Part shown: piece by piece, positions 16,590 to 23,938 of the stretch
Numbering within the stretch: position 1 is the stretch's first letter
Layout of the letters: each line of letters starts with the position of its first letter
Assembly: GCA_003225075.1 (NCBI GenBank)
Contig: QIAP01000079.1
Span: 1 to 48,875 of the forward strand
DNA from: Acidobacteriota bacterium
GTDB lineage: Bacteria; Acidobacteriota; Terriglobia; Terriglobales; Acidobacteriaceae
Reading direction: 5' to 3'
DNA: 48,875 nt
Program-made: the position numbers and the translations under genes
Notes under the pieces: model-generated
Database searches by the model: none
Told to the model about the DNA's origin: nothing
Seen by the model: only the letters and a program-made list of their open reading frames with translations

Positions 16590-16927
16590 GTGTTCATGAT
16601 GAAGGGAATTGGCGAAAGTTGCAAAGGCGGAATTGCAGATATGGCCATGTCGTCCGACGATCCGTCGATATGAACGGTTTAGGTAATTAACGAATCCCGT
16701 TGCACTGAAAGTAGTGCTACACCAGCTCCAGTGCAAAGCTCACCAAGCTATAGAAAATACGTTAGTTACTCTTGTACTCTGGAAATTAGTTGACGTGGAA
16801 GGTACAATGTAGCCGCGTTTGATCTTTGCGATTGTAAGCAGTTTCTCCGCTCCAAAGCGTGACCTGCCTTGCAGAAGTCTGCGAGTTCCAGCGCAAATAC
16901 TTCAAGAAAAAAGGACTAAGCAACACA
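16590..16927. other. Divergent intergenic region, long 5' leader of the cold-shock gene
   Basis: 338 bp with no gene. A plausible -10 (TACAAT, 16803-16808) would give a leader of about 110 nt for the cold-shock gene, in keeping with long structured 5' UTRs of csp mRNAs. TTGACG (16790-16795) is too close to serve as its -35, so the promoter assignment is weak. The TlpA-like gene would be driven from the left part. Confidence 0.35.
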
Positions 16928-17128
16928 ATGGAAACAGGAACAGTAAAGTGGTTTAACGATGCAAAGGGCTATGGGTTCATCAGCCGTCAGAACGGCGAGG
17001 ATGTGTTCGTTCATTTCTCGGCGATTCAGGCAGCCGGATTCCGCAGCCTGCAAGAAGGTCAGCAGGTGCAGTTTGACGTGGTAAAAGGCCCGAAAGGGTG
17101 GCAAGCCGAGAACGTAAAGCCTGTCTAA
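16928..17128 (+). CDS. csp: Cold-shock protein (CspA family)
   Basis: 66 residues from ATG 16928 ([18 protein letters not shown]). It is a single OB-fold cold-shock domain with RNP1 (KGYGFI) and RNP2 (DVFVHF), the standard length for the family. It binds single-stranded RNA or DNA and acts as an RNA chaperone. AAAGGA lies upstream. The gene is followed after 25 bp by a strong terminator, beyond which the selenoprotein peroxiredoxin starts only 30 bp later. Confidence 0.95.
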   Translation: METGTVKWFNDAKGYGFISRQNGEDVFVHFSAIQAAGFRSLQEGQQVQFDVVKGPKGWQAENVKPV

Positions 17129-17153
17129 CTCCACGAGCGTTGAGAAACGCAAG

Positions 17154-17183
17154 GGGCGGCCGAAAGGTCGCCCTTAATTTTTT
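17154..17183 (+). terminator. Rho-independent terminator after the cold-shock gene
   Basis: GGGCGGCC (17154-17161), GAAA tetraloop, GGTCGCCC (17166-17173; one G-U pair), then TTAATTTTTT. It is a stable GNRA-capped stem. Since the next gene begins at 17214 with little room for a promoter, partial read-through may set its expression. Confidence 0.85.
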
Positions 17184-17213
17184 GATGTGGGATGACGAGG
17201 AAGGACGCGAGTG

Positions 17214-17702
17214 ATGCCGGTGAAAGTTGGAGACATGGCCCCGGACTTCGATCTGCCGGCGGTGACGGGCGATCAGAAGTTCAGAGTGAAGCTTAGTGAT
17301 TTTCGGGGAAAGAAACATGTTGTGGTGGCATTTCATCCTCTGGACTGGACTCCGACTTGAGCAGCGCAGGTGCCGGCGTTTGACTCCAACCGGGAGAAGA
17401 TGGCGGCACTCGATGCCCAGGTCGTGGACATCAGCGTAGATTCAATCCTCAGCCACCAAGCGTGGCAGAAAAAAGAAATTGGCGACGTCAAGCTGCCGCT
17501 GTGCTCGGATTTTTATCCACATGGCGAGGTGACACAGAAGTACGGCATCTTGCGCGAAGGGCCTCCGGTGCCGGGTATTTGTGAGCGGGCAGCGTTTATC
17601 GTGGATAAGAATGGGAAGATCGCGTTTGCCAAAGTCTATCCGCTGGATCAGTTGCCAAATATTGGGGAACTGCTGCGGGTTTTGGAACAGATAAATAGGT
17701 AG
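17214..17702 (+). CDS. Selenocysteine-containing peroxiredoxin (AhpC/TSA family, UGA-coded Sec49)
   Basis: 162 residues if the in-frame TGA at 17358-17360 is read as selenocysteine. ATG 17214 is preceded by GGAAGGA. The N-terminal [19 protein letters not shown] and [22 protein letters not shown] are classical peroxiredoxin; the next residue, the peroxidatic Cys of P-x-x-x-T-x-x-C, is the TGA. The frame continues without any other lesion through [23 protein letters not shown], the conserved Arg in [12 protein letters not shown] and a C-terminal helix. The enzyme would reduce hydrogen peroxide or organic peroxides. A potential SECIS hairpin follows the TGA, and selD is present at 44241-45338. 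A plain stop-codon reading leaves only 48 residues. Confidence 0.88.
17358..17393 (+). promoter_or_regulatory. UGA-Sec codon and potential bacterial SECIS of the peroxiredoxin
   Basis: TGA at 17358-17360. Downstream, CCGG (17373-17376) pairs with CCGG (17390-17393) and TT (17379-17380) with AA (17388-17389), leaving loop TGACTCC whose second base is G. The loop begins 20 nt after the TGA, within the spacing known for bacterial SECIS elements. The stem is short with a 2-nt bulge, so the structure is plausible rather than proven. Confidence 0.5.
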
Positions 17703-17765
17703 AACTGCGGTGGCTGGCGTAACGGCGATTTCTCGCCAACGATCGCTTGAGAGGAGGAGGGCACC

Positions 17766-18149
17766 ATGAATCGAGAACGGGCGCTGAAGGTTGTCCTGGT
17801 GTTGGTGGGATTGCTGTTTTCGGCTGGCATTTACCCCCTGGCGACGTCTTTATGGAAACTGAATAAGTCGGACTACGGCGATGACATGATGCTCAGCCTG
17901 TATTTCGCGCTTGGCATTTTCCTGCTGATGGCAGTACGTAATCCATCGGCGAATCGCAGCCTGATCGCCTTTGCAGCGTGGTCGAGCTTCGCTCACGGCG
18001 TGGTTATGGCCGTGCTGGCAGTTCATATTCCGAGCGAACGCGGAGGTCTGCTGGGCGCCGTGGCCGGGCTCGTTATCATCGGTGTAGCCCTGATCGCGCT
18101 GGCCCCGGCGAAGCAGCCAGGCGAGTGGCCATCCGCGGCCGGTGCGTAG
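17766..18149 (+). CDS. Four-helix membrane protein (DUF6632-like)
   Basis: 127 residues, ATG 17766 with a strong GAGGAGGAGGG upstream. Four hydrophobic segments: VVLVLVGLLFSAGIYPLA (about 9-26), MLSLYFALGIFLLMAV (42-57), SLIAFAAWSSFAHGVVMAVL (65-84) and LLGAVAGLVIIGVALIAL (94-111). The spacing and the motifs SLYFALGIFLL and AWSSFAHGVVM fit a family of small uncharacterised acidobacterial membrane proteins. It follows the peroxiredoxin by 63 bp on the same strand. Function unknown. Confidence 0.75.
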   Translation: MNRERALKVVLVLVGLLFSAGIYPLATSLWKLNKSDYGDDMMLSLYFALGIFLLMAVRNPSANRSLIAFAAWSSFAHGVVMAVLAVHIPSERGGLLGAVAGLVIIGVALIALAPAKQPGEWPSAAGA

Positions 18150-18312
18150 GTTCGCACTCTGAAAAAACGACGACTCCGGCATCGCGTCCTACAACAAGCC
18201 AGGGCCGATTATGCGAAGCTGGGGATAACTCCTCTCTTGTGCCGCCTAACCGTTTAAATCAGACGTTTACCAACTGAGAATTCCTGATGAAGTTTCGAGG
18301 GTTCTATAGAGT

Positions 18313-18334
18313 GCCGCGTCGGCCGAGACGCGGC
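18313..18334. terminator. GC hairpin downstream of the serine-hydrolase pseudogene
   Basis: GCCGCGTC (18313-18320), GGCCGA, GACGCGGC (18327-18334): a perfect 8-bp stem 13 bp beyond the hydrolase stop. No T-run follows on either strand, so it is terminator-like only. Confidence 0.4.
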
Positions 18335-18346
18335 TTGGTGATCCCC

Positions 18347-19542
18347 TCAGTGAATGCCAAGTGCACAACCGTGGGGGCGTAGACCCGGCAGAATGCGCTT
18401 AATAGGATCGCGCTCAATGGAGTTTGTGTTGCCCAGGATGTTCCAGCCGGTGAAGACCATGATTAGATTTTCTTCCGGTACAACTTGCACAGTCTGCCCG
18501 CCGAATCCTAGCCCTGCAAACATCAACCGCTGTGGATTGCCATGGGGCAAAAGCCCCCACTGAAAGCCATATTTCCAGCCGTCGCCGGCATCTATGGCAG
18601 GCGTCAGCGATTGCTTCACCCAGTCTGCCGATACGATCTGCTTGCCGCCCCACACTCCGTTGTGGAGATACAGATATCCAATTTTTGCCAGGTCTTCCGC
18701 CCGTAGGAAAAGCCCGCCCTCCGTATCTGGCAATCCTTTTGGAGTAGGTTTCCAGTAGTAATGTTCAATGCCAAGCGGTGTGAACAAGTATTTTTGGCGT
18801 ATTCCTCAATGTCCTGCCCGGTGTCTTTCTGGAAAATATACGCCAGCAACTCTGTGGCCCCGCTGCTGTAGGCAAACACTGTTCCCGGATCGTGCGCCAT
18901 TGGCAAGTCGATCACGAATTGCACCCAGTCGTCGGTGGCCTCCATCAGGCTGGCTGCGTTCTTCGGGTCGTTATACGCGACATCCTCATTCCAATCCAGT
19001 CCAGTTGACATTGTCAGCACATCGCGAATCGTCATGCGACGCTTGCGCTCGTCCAGGTTCTTCACCGTTGAGTTGTTGAAATATTTAAGGACCGGAGTTT
19101 CCAGGCTCCCTTTGAAGTCCTTCCGGGTAATGGCAATGCCCAATGTCGCGCTGGTCACACTCTTCGACACCGATTGCATGCTGTGTTCGTCAGTCCCGTG
19201 ATAGTACGGGGGCCAGGCCGGGTCGAAGTAATTGTAGGGGCCAGCGAGATGCGCGTTCAGCGGACCCTTCTCGTGGGCTTCCTTCGCAAAGACCTTGCCG
19301 TAGTCATGCGAATACTTTCGTTGATACACAACCTCGCCGCAGCGAATGACCGTCATGCTGTCTACCAGCGGATATTTGCCGCTGGCAAGATCGGCATCGA
19401 ACGCCGACAGCATTGCTTCATCAATCCCCATAGATTCCGGAGTCGCTTTCCGCCAACCCTTGGTCGGCCAATCGTCCGTACCCGACGCGGGTGAAAGTGC
19501 CCACGAAACCAAGAAAATTAGCGCGGAGAAAACGTATTTCAT
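18347..19542 (-). pseudogene. Frameshifted serine hydrolase (beta-lactamase/class C-like)
   Basis: The start is ATG 19542 (MKYVFSALIFLVSWALSP, a signal peptide; GAGG 8 nt upstream). The first frame carries the S-x-x-K motif at Ser124-Lys127 (MQSVSKSVTSA) and YSSGATELL and runs to IEEYAKN. The next frame resumes at LFTPLGIEHYYW and continues to the stop at 18347 with GGLFLRAEDLAKIGYL and GLGFGGQTVQV. Restoring one base in the A/T run at 18791-18795 (plus-strand TTTTT) joins both parts into one protein of about 400 residues. It is either a recent 1-bp inactivation or a homopolymer sequencing error. The intact form would be an exported beta-lactamase-fold esterase or peptidase. Confidence 0.8.
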
Positions 19543-19763
19543 GCAAAACCTCACGACGGACAGGCTGTCCGCTGAAGGAGCTCCTTTCTACTACAAACGG
19601 ACTCGAACGCAAAGAAGGGATCCTTTCGGGTCCCTGCCGGTGCAGACTGGAGAACAGATTGCAGCGGCGGAAATGCCGAAGACGATGTTCTCAGGCGGAG
19701 AATGTGGCAGGCTTTATGAAGGGGTTAGTACGAGCTCCGCCTTGCCCATGCGCTCAGCCCAAA

Positions 19764-20650
19764 TCACAGCCCATAAAACGCGGCCAGCAGCAGTCCCGAC
19801 GCGATACCAGCCAGAACGAGTGACCCGCTGACTTGCGGAGCACGATCAGAAGATCGCCTGCCATGCCGGGAGCCAGAAAAACCAGCGCGCCCAGCAGAAA
19901 CCTGCTGGCTACCTTGTGGAAGTGTTCGGTATCCTCGCCCCCCTCGGCGATGCGGTGGTATGGCGCTGGCGCGATCAGCAGGATGGTGCAGATCATGGTG
20001 GACAGCAGGCTGCCAAAATGAATCCATTGCGAGGATCGGGGAAGCTTCTCGAACCCCTGCGTAAATACGTTGGCCAACTGAAAGCCAAGCAGCGCCTGCG
20101 CTCCGGGAAGCGCCATCCGGCATTCGATCAGAACTATTTTGATTCTGTGTTCCAAGTCGGATGGCCTCTGTTCCCGTTGGCGCCGCCCTTCGTCCTGCAG
20201 TTCTCGTCTGACGTCCTCCTGCTTAACGCTTACGGAGAAAAACGAGAACGCGTACCACAAGGAGAGCGCAAGAGCGCTCCTATTGAGGCCATAATTGCGG
20301 GATGCGGCGCCCGCATGGCAACCGAGAGCGGATAGAGGGCAAGGCCAATTCCAAGCGCAAAGGGAAGCAATCCCCAGTCGAGAATTCGGTTGGTGAAATC
20401 ATGGACGCGGAGAGTTTCTTCCCCACGCTCAGCGATCTGGTGGAATGATGCCGGGGATATCAGCCATCCCAGACCTGCGGTGAGGACCACAAGTCCGAGT
20501 GTCTGGACGATCTGCGCCTCGCGCGGCAAGCGATCGAATCCCGGCTCGAAATAAACCCGTGTAAGTGAATCCCAGAAGGACTTGGCCTCCCAGGAGCAGG
20601 ATGCGGGTCTCGTTCAATACATTTTCGATTCTGTATTTCAGTTCTGCCAT
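19764..20650 (-). pseudogene. Decayed two-repeat membrane protein (DUF6328-like)
   Basis: Four frame segments read as one protein: MAELKYRIENVLNETRILLL from ATG 20650; FEPGFDRLPREAQIVQTLGL with ISPASFHQIAERGEE; then SLWYAFSFFSVSV with the second repeat ECRMALPGAQALLGFQLANVF and APAPYHRIAEGGED; and finally SGSLVLAGIASGLLLAAFYG ending at 19764. Frame changes fall near 20555, 20310 and 19840. Each half has the pattern E-x-R-x-L-L-x-G-x-Q-x-L-L-G-F, then a P-x-x-(F/Y)-H-x-I-A-E-x-G-E segment, so this was a tandem duplication of one membrane domain. It lies 9 bp downstream of the pyrophosphatase remnant, probably in the same operon. Confidence 0.7.
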
Positions 20651-20659
20651 GCAGGCGTT

Positions 20660-21145
20660 TTACCGCATTCCAGCCTTGATAAGTTTGCGCGCCTCCGCGG
20701 GCCCTTTGACGCCGAGAACGCGGTAGTCTTCTTTATCAAGATTGTGGTAATTCACGAAAAACTCTTTGAGTTCGTCCCAAAATGTCGGCCGAGGTCATGA
20801 ATTTGTTTTATATCCTCAAAACTATGATTGGCTTGCTCAATAGCTACAATCCGGTCGTTACGCGTCTTCTTCCCATCCTCGATTTCTTCGCCTTCAATAA
20901 CTCCGATTATCCTGCCTTTCAGTAAGCATCCCAGGAACGCGGGCTCATCCATCAGCACCAGGACATCGATAGGATCGCCGTCATCGGCTTCCGTGGATGG
21001 AATGAAGCCGAAGTCATAAGGAAATGCCTTTCGGAGTCTCAATCACTACCTGAAGCAGCTGCTTGTCCTCGGGATCGAGAGGTTTCAGGCGAAACGGGTT
21101 CGCCAGCCCTCCCTTTCCATTCTTGCCGTTCTTATCCTTGCCCAT
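20660..21145 (-). pseudogene. ppa: Inorganic pyrophosphatase gene with deletion and frameshifts
   Basis: From ATG 21145 the frame gives a Lys/Gly-rich leader and QLLQVVIETPKG, then stops. A second frame gives LRKAFPYDFGFIPSTEADDG, the active-site stretch DGDPIDVLVLMDEPAF and DIKQIHDLG. A third frame gives FWDELKEFFVNYHNLDKED through VKGPAEARKLIKAGM to the TAA at 20660. About 20-25 codons normally between ETPKG and FPYDFGF are missing near 21030, and a single base is lost near 20790. Family I soluble pyrophosphatase is normally essential unless another enzyme replaces it, so a second copy or a membrane H+-PPase probably exists elsewhere. Confidence 0.85.
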
Positions 21146-21286
21146 GTGTCCTCCATCTTGGAAAACAGCACAGTGGATGCGGGAAGGGAGGGATGGTTTG
21201 CTTGCCTAGGGAGGCTTCGCATCGAATATACGTTGTTACCCTGCAACGACTGTGCCGACGTGATCGCCGTGTGATACACCTACTGC

Positions 21287-22051
21287 TTGGACCTGAACTC
21301 CGCCATCATCATCTTCGTGGCTGGTGTGTTTGGGGGCGTGCTGAACGCCGTCGCCGGCGGCGGAAGCTTCGTCGCGTTTCCCGCATTGCTTTTCACCGGA
21401 GTGCCACCGATCGCGGCGAATGCCAGCAATACTGTGGCGCTGTGGGTCGGAACCACCGCCAGTGGCGGCGCATACCGCAGCCGTCTCAACATGTCGCGGC
21501 GCGTGATGGTGCCTCTCATTGTCACCAGCGTGGTCGGCGGGCTAATCGGCGCATATTTGCTGTTGAGGACACCGGCGCACACTTTCATGCGCCTCCTTCC
21601 CTGGCTCATGCTGGGGGCTACTCTGCTGTTTGCCTTCGGGAAACGGCTCAGTGGAAAACGTTCCTCAAGTCTGGCGAACGATGCTTCGACCGCCGCGCTT
21701 TGGGGAGCGTGTGTTTTCGAGCTAGTGGTGGCGATCTATGGCGGATACTTCGGGGGCGGCCTCGGCATTCTGAACCTGGCCATGCTGGCCGCGCTCGGCA
21801 TGACTGACATTCATGCCATGAACGCGCTAAAGGTCGTGCTGGGCGCGGTGATCAATGGCGTGGCGGCGGTGGCTTTCATGGTGGCAGGCGCGGTGGTGTG
21901 GCCGCAAGCCTTGGTTATGACCATTGGCGCCTTGCTAGGAGGATACTTCGGAGCACATTACGCTCAGAAGATGCCGCAGGCGTGGATTCGGTGGTCCGTC
22001 ATCCTGGTCGGCGCGGGGATGACGACGTATTTTTTTGTGAAGGCCTATTAG
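21287..22051 (+). CDS. TSUP/TauE-SafE family membrane transporter
   Basis: 254 residues from a TTG at 21287; an in-frame stop a few codons upstream leaves this as the first start. The N-terminal signature GVFGGVLNAVAGGGSFVAFP and the second-half repeat AIYGGYFGGGLGILNLAML are the two inverted repeats of the TSUP (sulfite exporter TauE/SafE) fold. About seven to eight hydrophobic segments. Members export sulfoacetate, sulfite or other anions or take up sulfur compounds; the substrate here is not evident. It stands alone between the pyrophosphatase remnant and a convergent gene. Confidence 0.88.
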   Translation: MDLNSAIIIFVAGVFGGVLNAVAGGGSFVAFPALLFTGVPPIAANASNTVALWVGTTASGGAYRSRLNMSRRVMVPLIVTSVVGGLIGAYLLLRTPAHTFMRLLPWLMLGATLLFAFGKRLSGKRSSSLANDASTAALWGACVFELVVAIYGGYFGGGLGILNLAMLAALGMTDIHAMNALKVVLGAVINGVAAVAFMVAGAVVWPQALVMTIGALLGGYFGAHYAQKMPQAWIRWSVILVGAGMTTYFFVKAY

Positions 22052-22062
22052 CGAATACATCG

Positions 22063-22551
22063 CTACTGCAGCGGCTCCGAGATGTGCTCGTGCACTATCA
22101 GCCAGTTCCCGTTCACCTTTTCCCAAATTACCGTCCAGCGGATGGTCGCCATCTCGTGTTTGTTGCCAGCCTTCATCGTCGCGTCTTCTTTGACCGTAGA
22201 CGTAGCCCAAACCAGGTCGCCGTGGGGATGAATCTGGACGTCATCATTAACGGTGAATTTCGCGCTCTTGAAGCCCGCCAGCACTTTTACGACGCCGGTC
22301 TGGTACTCTTCCCAACTGTTGTACTTGAGCGGTGCGATATCGAAAAAAGGGTGATCGCCCTTGGCGTAGTACTGCGCCACATTCGAGGGATCAAGGGTGG
22401 ACCAGCCATCCCATATTTTCTGCATCAGGGCTTTGTCGGGGAGGGGCCCACTGGCCGCGTTGGCTTTCCGTCCAGATTTTTTGTGCTGGGCAAAACTGGA
22501 CAGGCAAAGTGCGATTAGGCAAATCAGAACGGTGAAAAAGCGTTTGCGCAT
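22063..22551 (-). CDS. Exported NTF2-like (SnoaL/DUF4440-type) protein
   Basis: 162 residues from ATG 22551 with GGAGGAAG upstream; residues 1-22 form a signal peptide (RFFTVLICLIALCLSSFAQ). The mature part has the NTF2-like cone fold: LMQKIWDGWSTLDPSNVAQYY, FFDIAPLKYNSWEEYQ, IHPHGDLVWATSTV, and the closing strand NWLIVHEHISEPLQ. The family ranges from enzymes to ligand-binding or assembly proteins. A paralogue with the same architecture lies at 30570-31061. Confidence 0.8.
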   Translation of the reverse strand: MRKRFFTVLICLIALCLSSFAQHKKSGRKANAASGPLPDKALMQKIWDGWSTLDPSNVAQYYAKGDHPFFDIAPLKYNSWEEYQTGVVKVLAGFKSAKFTVNDDVQIHPHGDLVWATSTVKEDATMKAGNKHEMATIRWTVIWEKVNGNWLIVHEHISEPLQ

Positions 22552-22734
22552 TGGCTTCCTCCGGATTCGGGGGGAGATTGTCGCATAAAATTTGCCACGG
22601 AGCCACTGAGACACGGAGAAGAATACTTCATTAATTCATGGACCATGGCCAGGGATAGTGCTGGGCGCCCTGGGTGTGCCACTGTTTTCTTCAAGCAGTT
22701 CACTGTGATTCAAAGCCTCTGTGGCACGTGGTAC

Positions 22735-22760
22735 TGTCTTAACACAGTGTTAATAAGACA
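22735..22760. repeat. Palindrome upstream of rplU
   Basis: TTAACAC-A-GTGTTAA (22739-22753) is a perfect 7-bp inverted repeat with a 1-bp centre. The wider segment also reads TGTCTTA...TAAGACA. It lies about 30 bp upstream of the rplU -35 box, so it could be an operator or a hairpin. Confidence 0.55.
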
Positions 22761-22781
22761 CTACCGTGGCACGTCATCTGG

Positions 22782-22811
22782 TTGACCAGGTTTGGCGGCG
22801 CGCGATAGAAT
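22782..22811 (+). promoter_or_regulatory. Promoter of rplU-rpmA
   Basis: TTGACC (22782-22787), 18-nt spacer, TAGAAT (22806-22811). Transcription would start near 22818, giving a leader of about 150 nt before rplU. Confidence 0.55.
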
Positions 22812-22938
22812 GACGAGGTTTGCCTGTATCTGCGGATACCGTTCTGGTGCCGCCCGCATTCTCGGACCGCGTTTTTCGGAAGTGGAGCCGCTGCGGAAAG
22901 AGCAAGCACAGGAAACTTGCAATTTTTCTGGCCGCGCC

Positions 22939-22968
22939 ATGTACGCGGTAGAGTTGATGGAGGCATAG
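22939..22968 (+). CDS. Nine-codon leader ORF before rplU
   Basis: ATG 22939 to TAG 22966-22968 would encode MYAVELMEA. Its first four codons duplicate the start of rplU (ATGTACGCGGT occurs at 22939 and 22971), and the rplU Shine-Dalgarno GGAGG lies inside it. It may be a leader peptide or only a local duplication. Confidence 0.25.
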   Translation: MYAVELMEA

Positions 22969-22970
22969 GT

Positions 22971-23462
22971 ATGTACGCGGTCATCCGCGCCGGTGGCAAG
23001 CAGTACCGGGTGGCGCCCGGCGATGTGATTCGAGTAGAAAAAACGGGCACTGCTGCGAACGGTACCATCGAATTTGGCGACGTGTTGGCCGTAGCCGGCA
23101 GCGAGGGTGAGATCACCCGGCCGCAATCGGAAGCGCGCGTGGTCGGCCAGGTGGTGGAAGAAGGCCGACACGAGAAAATTCTGGTTTTCCATTACAAGCG
23201 CAAGAAGCAGTACAAGCGCCTGCGGGGACATCGTCAGCCGTTCACCGCGGTGCGTATCACCGAGATTGCGTTTGACGGCCAGTCCTTCACCGCCCCCGCG
23301 TTGGAAAAGAAAGTAGCGAAGCCCAAGAAGGCCGCGCCAGCGACAGAAGCGGGGGAAGAGAAGAAGGTCGAGGCGAAGACACACAAAGCGGCCGCCAAGC
23401 ATCACAAGCAAGCGGCAAAGAAATCGGCAGGCAAGAAATCAACACCGAAGAAAAAGAAGTAA
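22971..23462 (+). CDS. rplU: Ribosomal protein bL21 with Lys/Ala-rich C-terminal extension
   Basis: 163 residues from ATG 22971 with GGAGG upstream. The core (1-105) starts MYAVIRAGGKQYRVAPGDVI and contains EARVVGQVVEEGRHEKILVF and YKRKKQYKRLRGHRQPFTAV, the 23S rRNA-binding region. Usual bL21 is about 103 residues; here about 55 more form a low-complexity tail (KKAAPATEAGEEKK, then AAKKSAGKKSTPKKKK) that probably contacts rRNA. rpmA follows after 36 bp in the normal order. Confidence 0.95.
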   Translation: MYAVIRAGGKQYRVAPGDVIRVEKTGTAANGTIEFGDVLAVAGSEGEITRPQSEARVVGQVVEEGRHEKILVFHYKRKKQYKRLRGHRQPFTAVRITEIAFDGQSFTAPALEKKVAKPKKAAPATEAGEEKKVEAKTHKAAAKHHKQAAKKSAGKKSTPKKKK

Positions 23463-23498
23463 CTTTTCGACTCGGCGATCGAGAGTAGAGATTGAGTT

Positions 23499-23714
23499 AT
23501 GGCCCATAAAAAAGGATTAGGCAGTTCACGAAACGGACGTGATTCCAACGCACAACGATTGGGATTCAAGGCATTCGGCGGACAAGTTGTGCCGGGTGGA
23601 ACCATCATCGTCCGGCAGCGCGGTACCAGGGTGAAGCCCGGGCTGAATGTTGGCCGCGGCAAAGATGACACTCTCTTCGCGAAGGTCAGCGGCCGCATCA
23701 ACTCAGGCTGCTAG
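23499..23714 (+). CDS. rpmA: Ribosomal protein bL27, C-terminally truncated
   Basis: 71 residues. The start [20 protein letters not shown] and the core [35 protein letters not shown] are standard bL27; the N-terminus reaches the peptidyl-transferase centre. Known bL27 proteins have about 85 residues and end in a strand of the type VKFE..G....FVSI. Here the protein stops at GRINSGC, and none of the three frames downstream encodes the missing end. A C-terminal rearrangement is therefore likely; the part near the catalytic centre is intact. obg follows 224 bp later. Confidence 0.9.
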   Translation: MAHKKGLGSSRNGRDSNAQRLGFKAFGGQVVPGGTIIVRQRGTRVKPGLNVGRGKDDTLFAKVSGRINSGC

Positions 23715-23808
23715 CGGTTCCTCGCCCGAAGATTGGGTGCTCTCGCATTTCTCTCCCGACAGCAGTGGCTGAGATGTTCTGAGTACATAGTCTAGCCAGG
23801 CTCCTGCC

Positions 23809-23934
23809 ATGGCTGATGTGAGCACAGCTACCAAAACCAGCGTGGTGGAGAAGCGCGCATTGATAATTGCCGCTTGGCTGATCGGTAGGGTTCGGGCCAA
23901 AATGACCGACGAAGGCATTGTTCCACACAAGTAA
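23809..23934 (+). CDS. Possible 41-aa ORF upstream of obg
   Basis: ATG 23809 to TAA 23932-23934, ending 4 bp before the obg start. It encodes [20 protein letters not shown] and [12 protein letters not shown], with a short hydrophobic patch. No Shine-Dalgarno stands out and no family is recognised. The close spacing to obg is the only support, and it may be chance. Confidence 0.2.
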   Translation: MADVSTATKTSVVEKRALIIAAWLIGRVRAKMTDEGIVPHK

Positions 23935-23938
23935 GACT

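Larger units (their letters stand above)
22552..22970. other. Intergenic region upstream of rplU with palindrome and promoter
   Basis: 419 bp without a standard gene. It contains GTGGCACGT direct repeats (22721-22729 and 22766-22774) flanking a palindrome at 22735-22760, the rplU promoter (22782-22811), and a nine-codon ORF just before rplU (22939-22968). The left part is the promoter region of the divergent NTF2-like gene. Confidence 0.55.

Noticed and set aside
17358-17360. Peroxiredoxin TGA as an ordinary nonsense mutation
   Set aside because: It falls exactly on the peroxidatic Cys codon, the remaining frame is intact, and a Sec-type selD is present in the same window.
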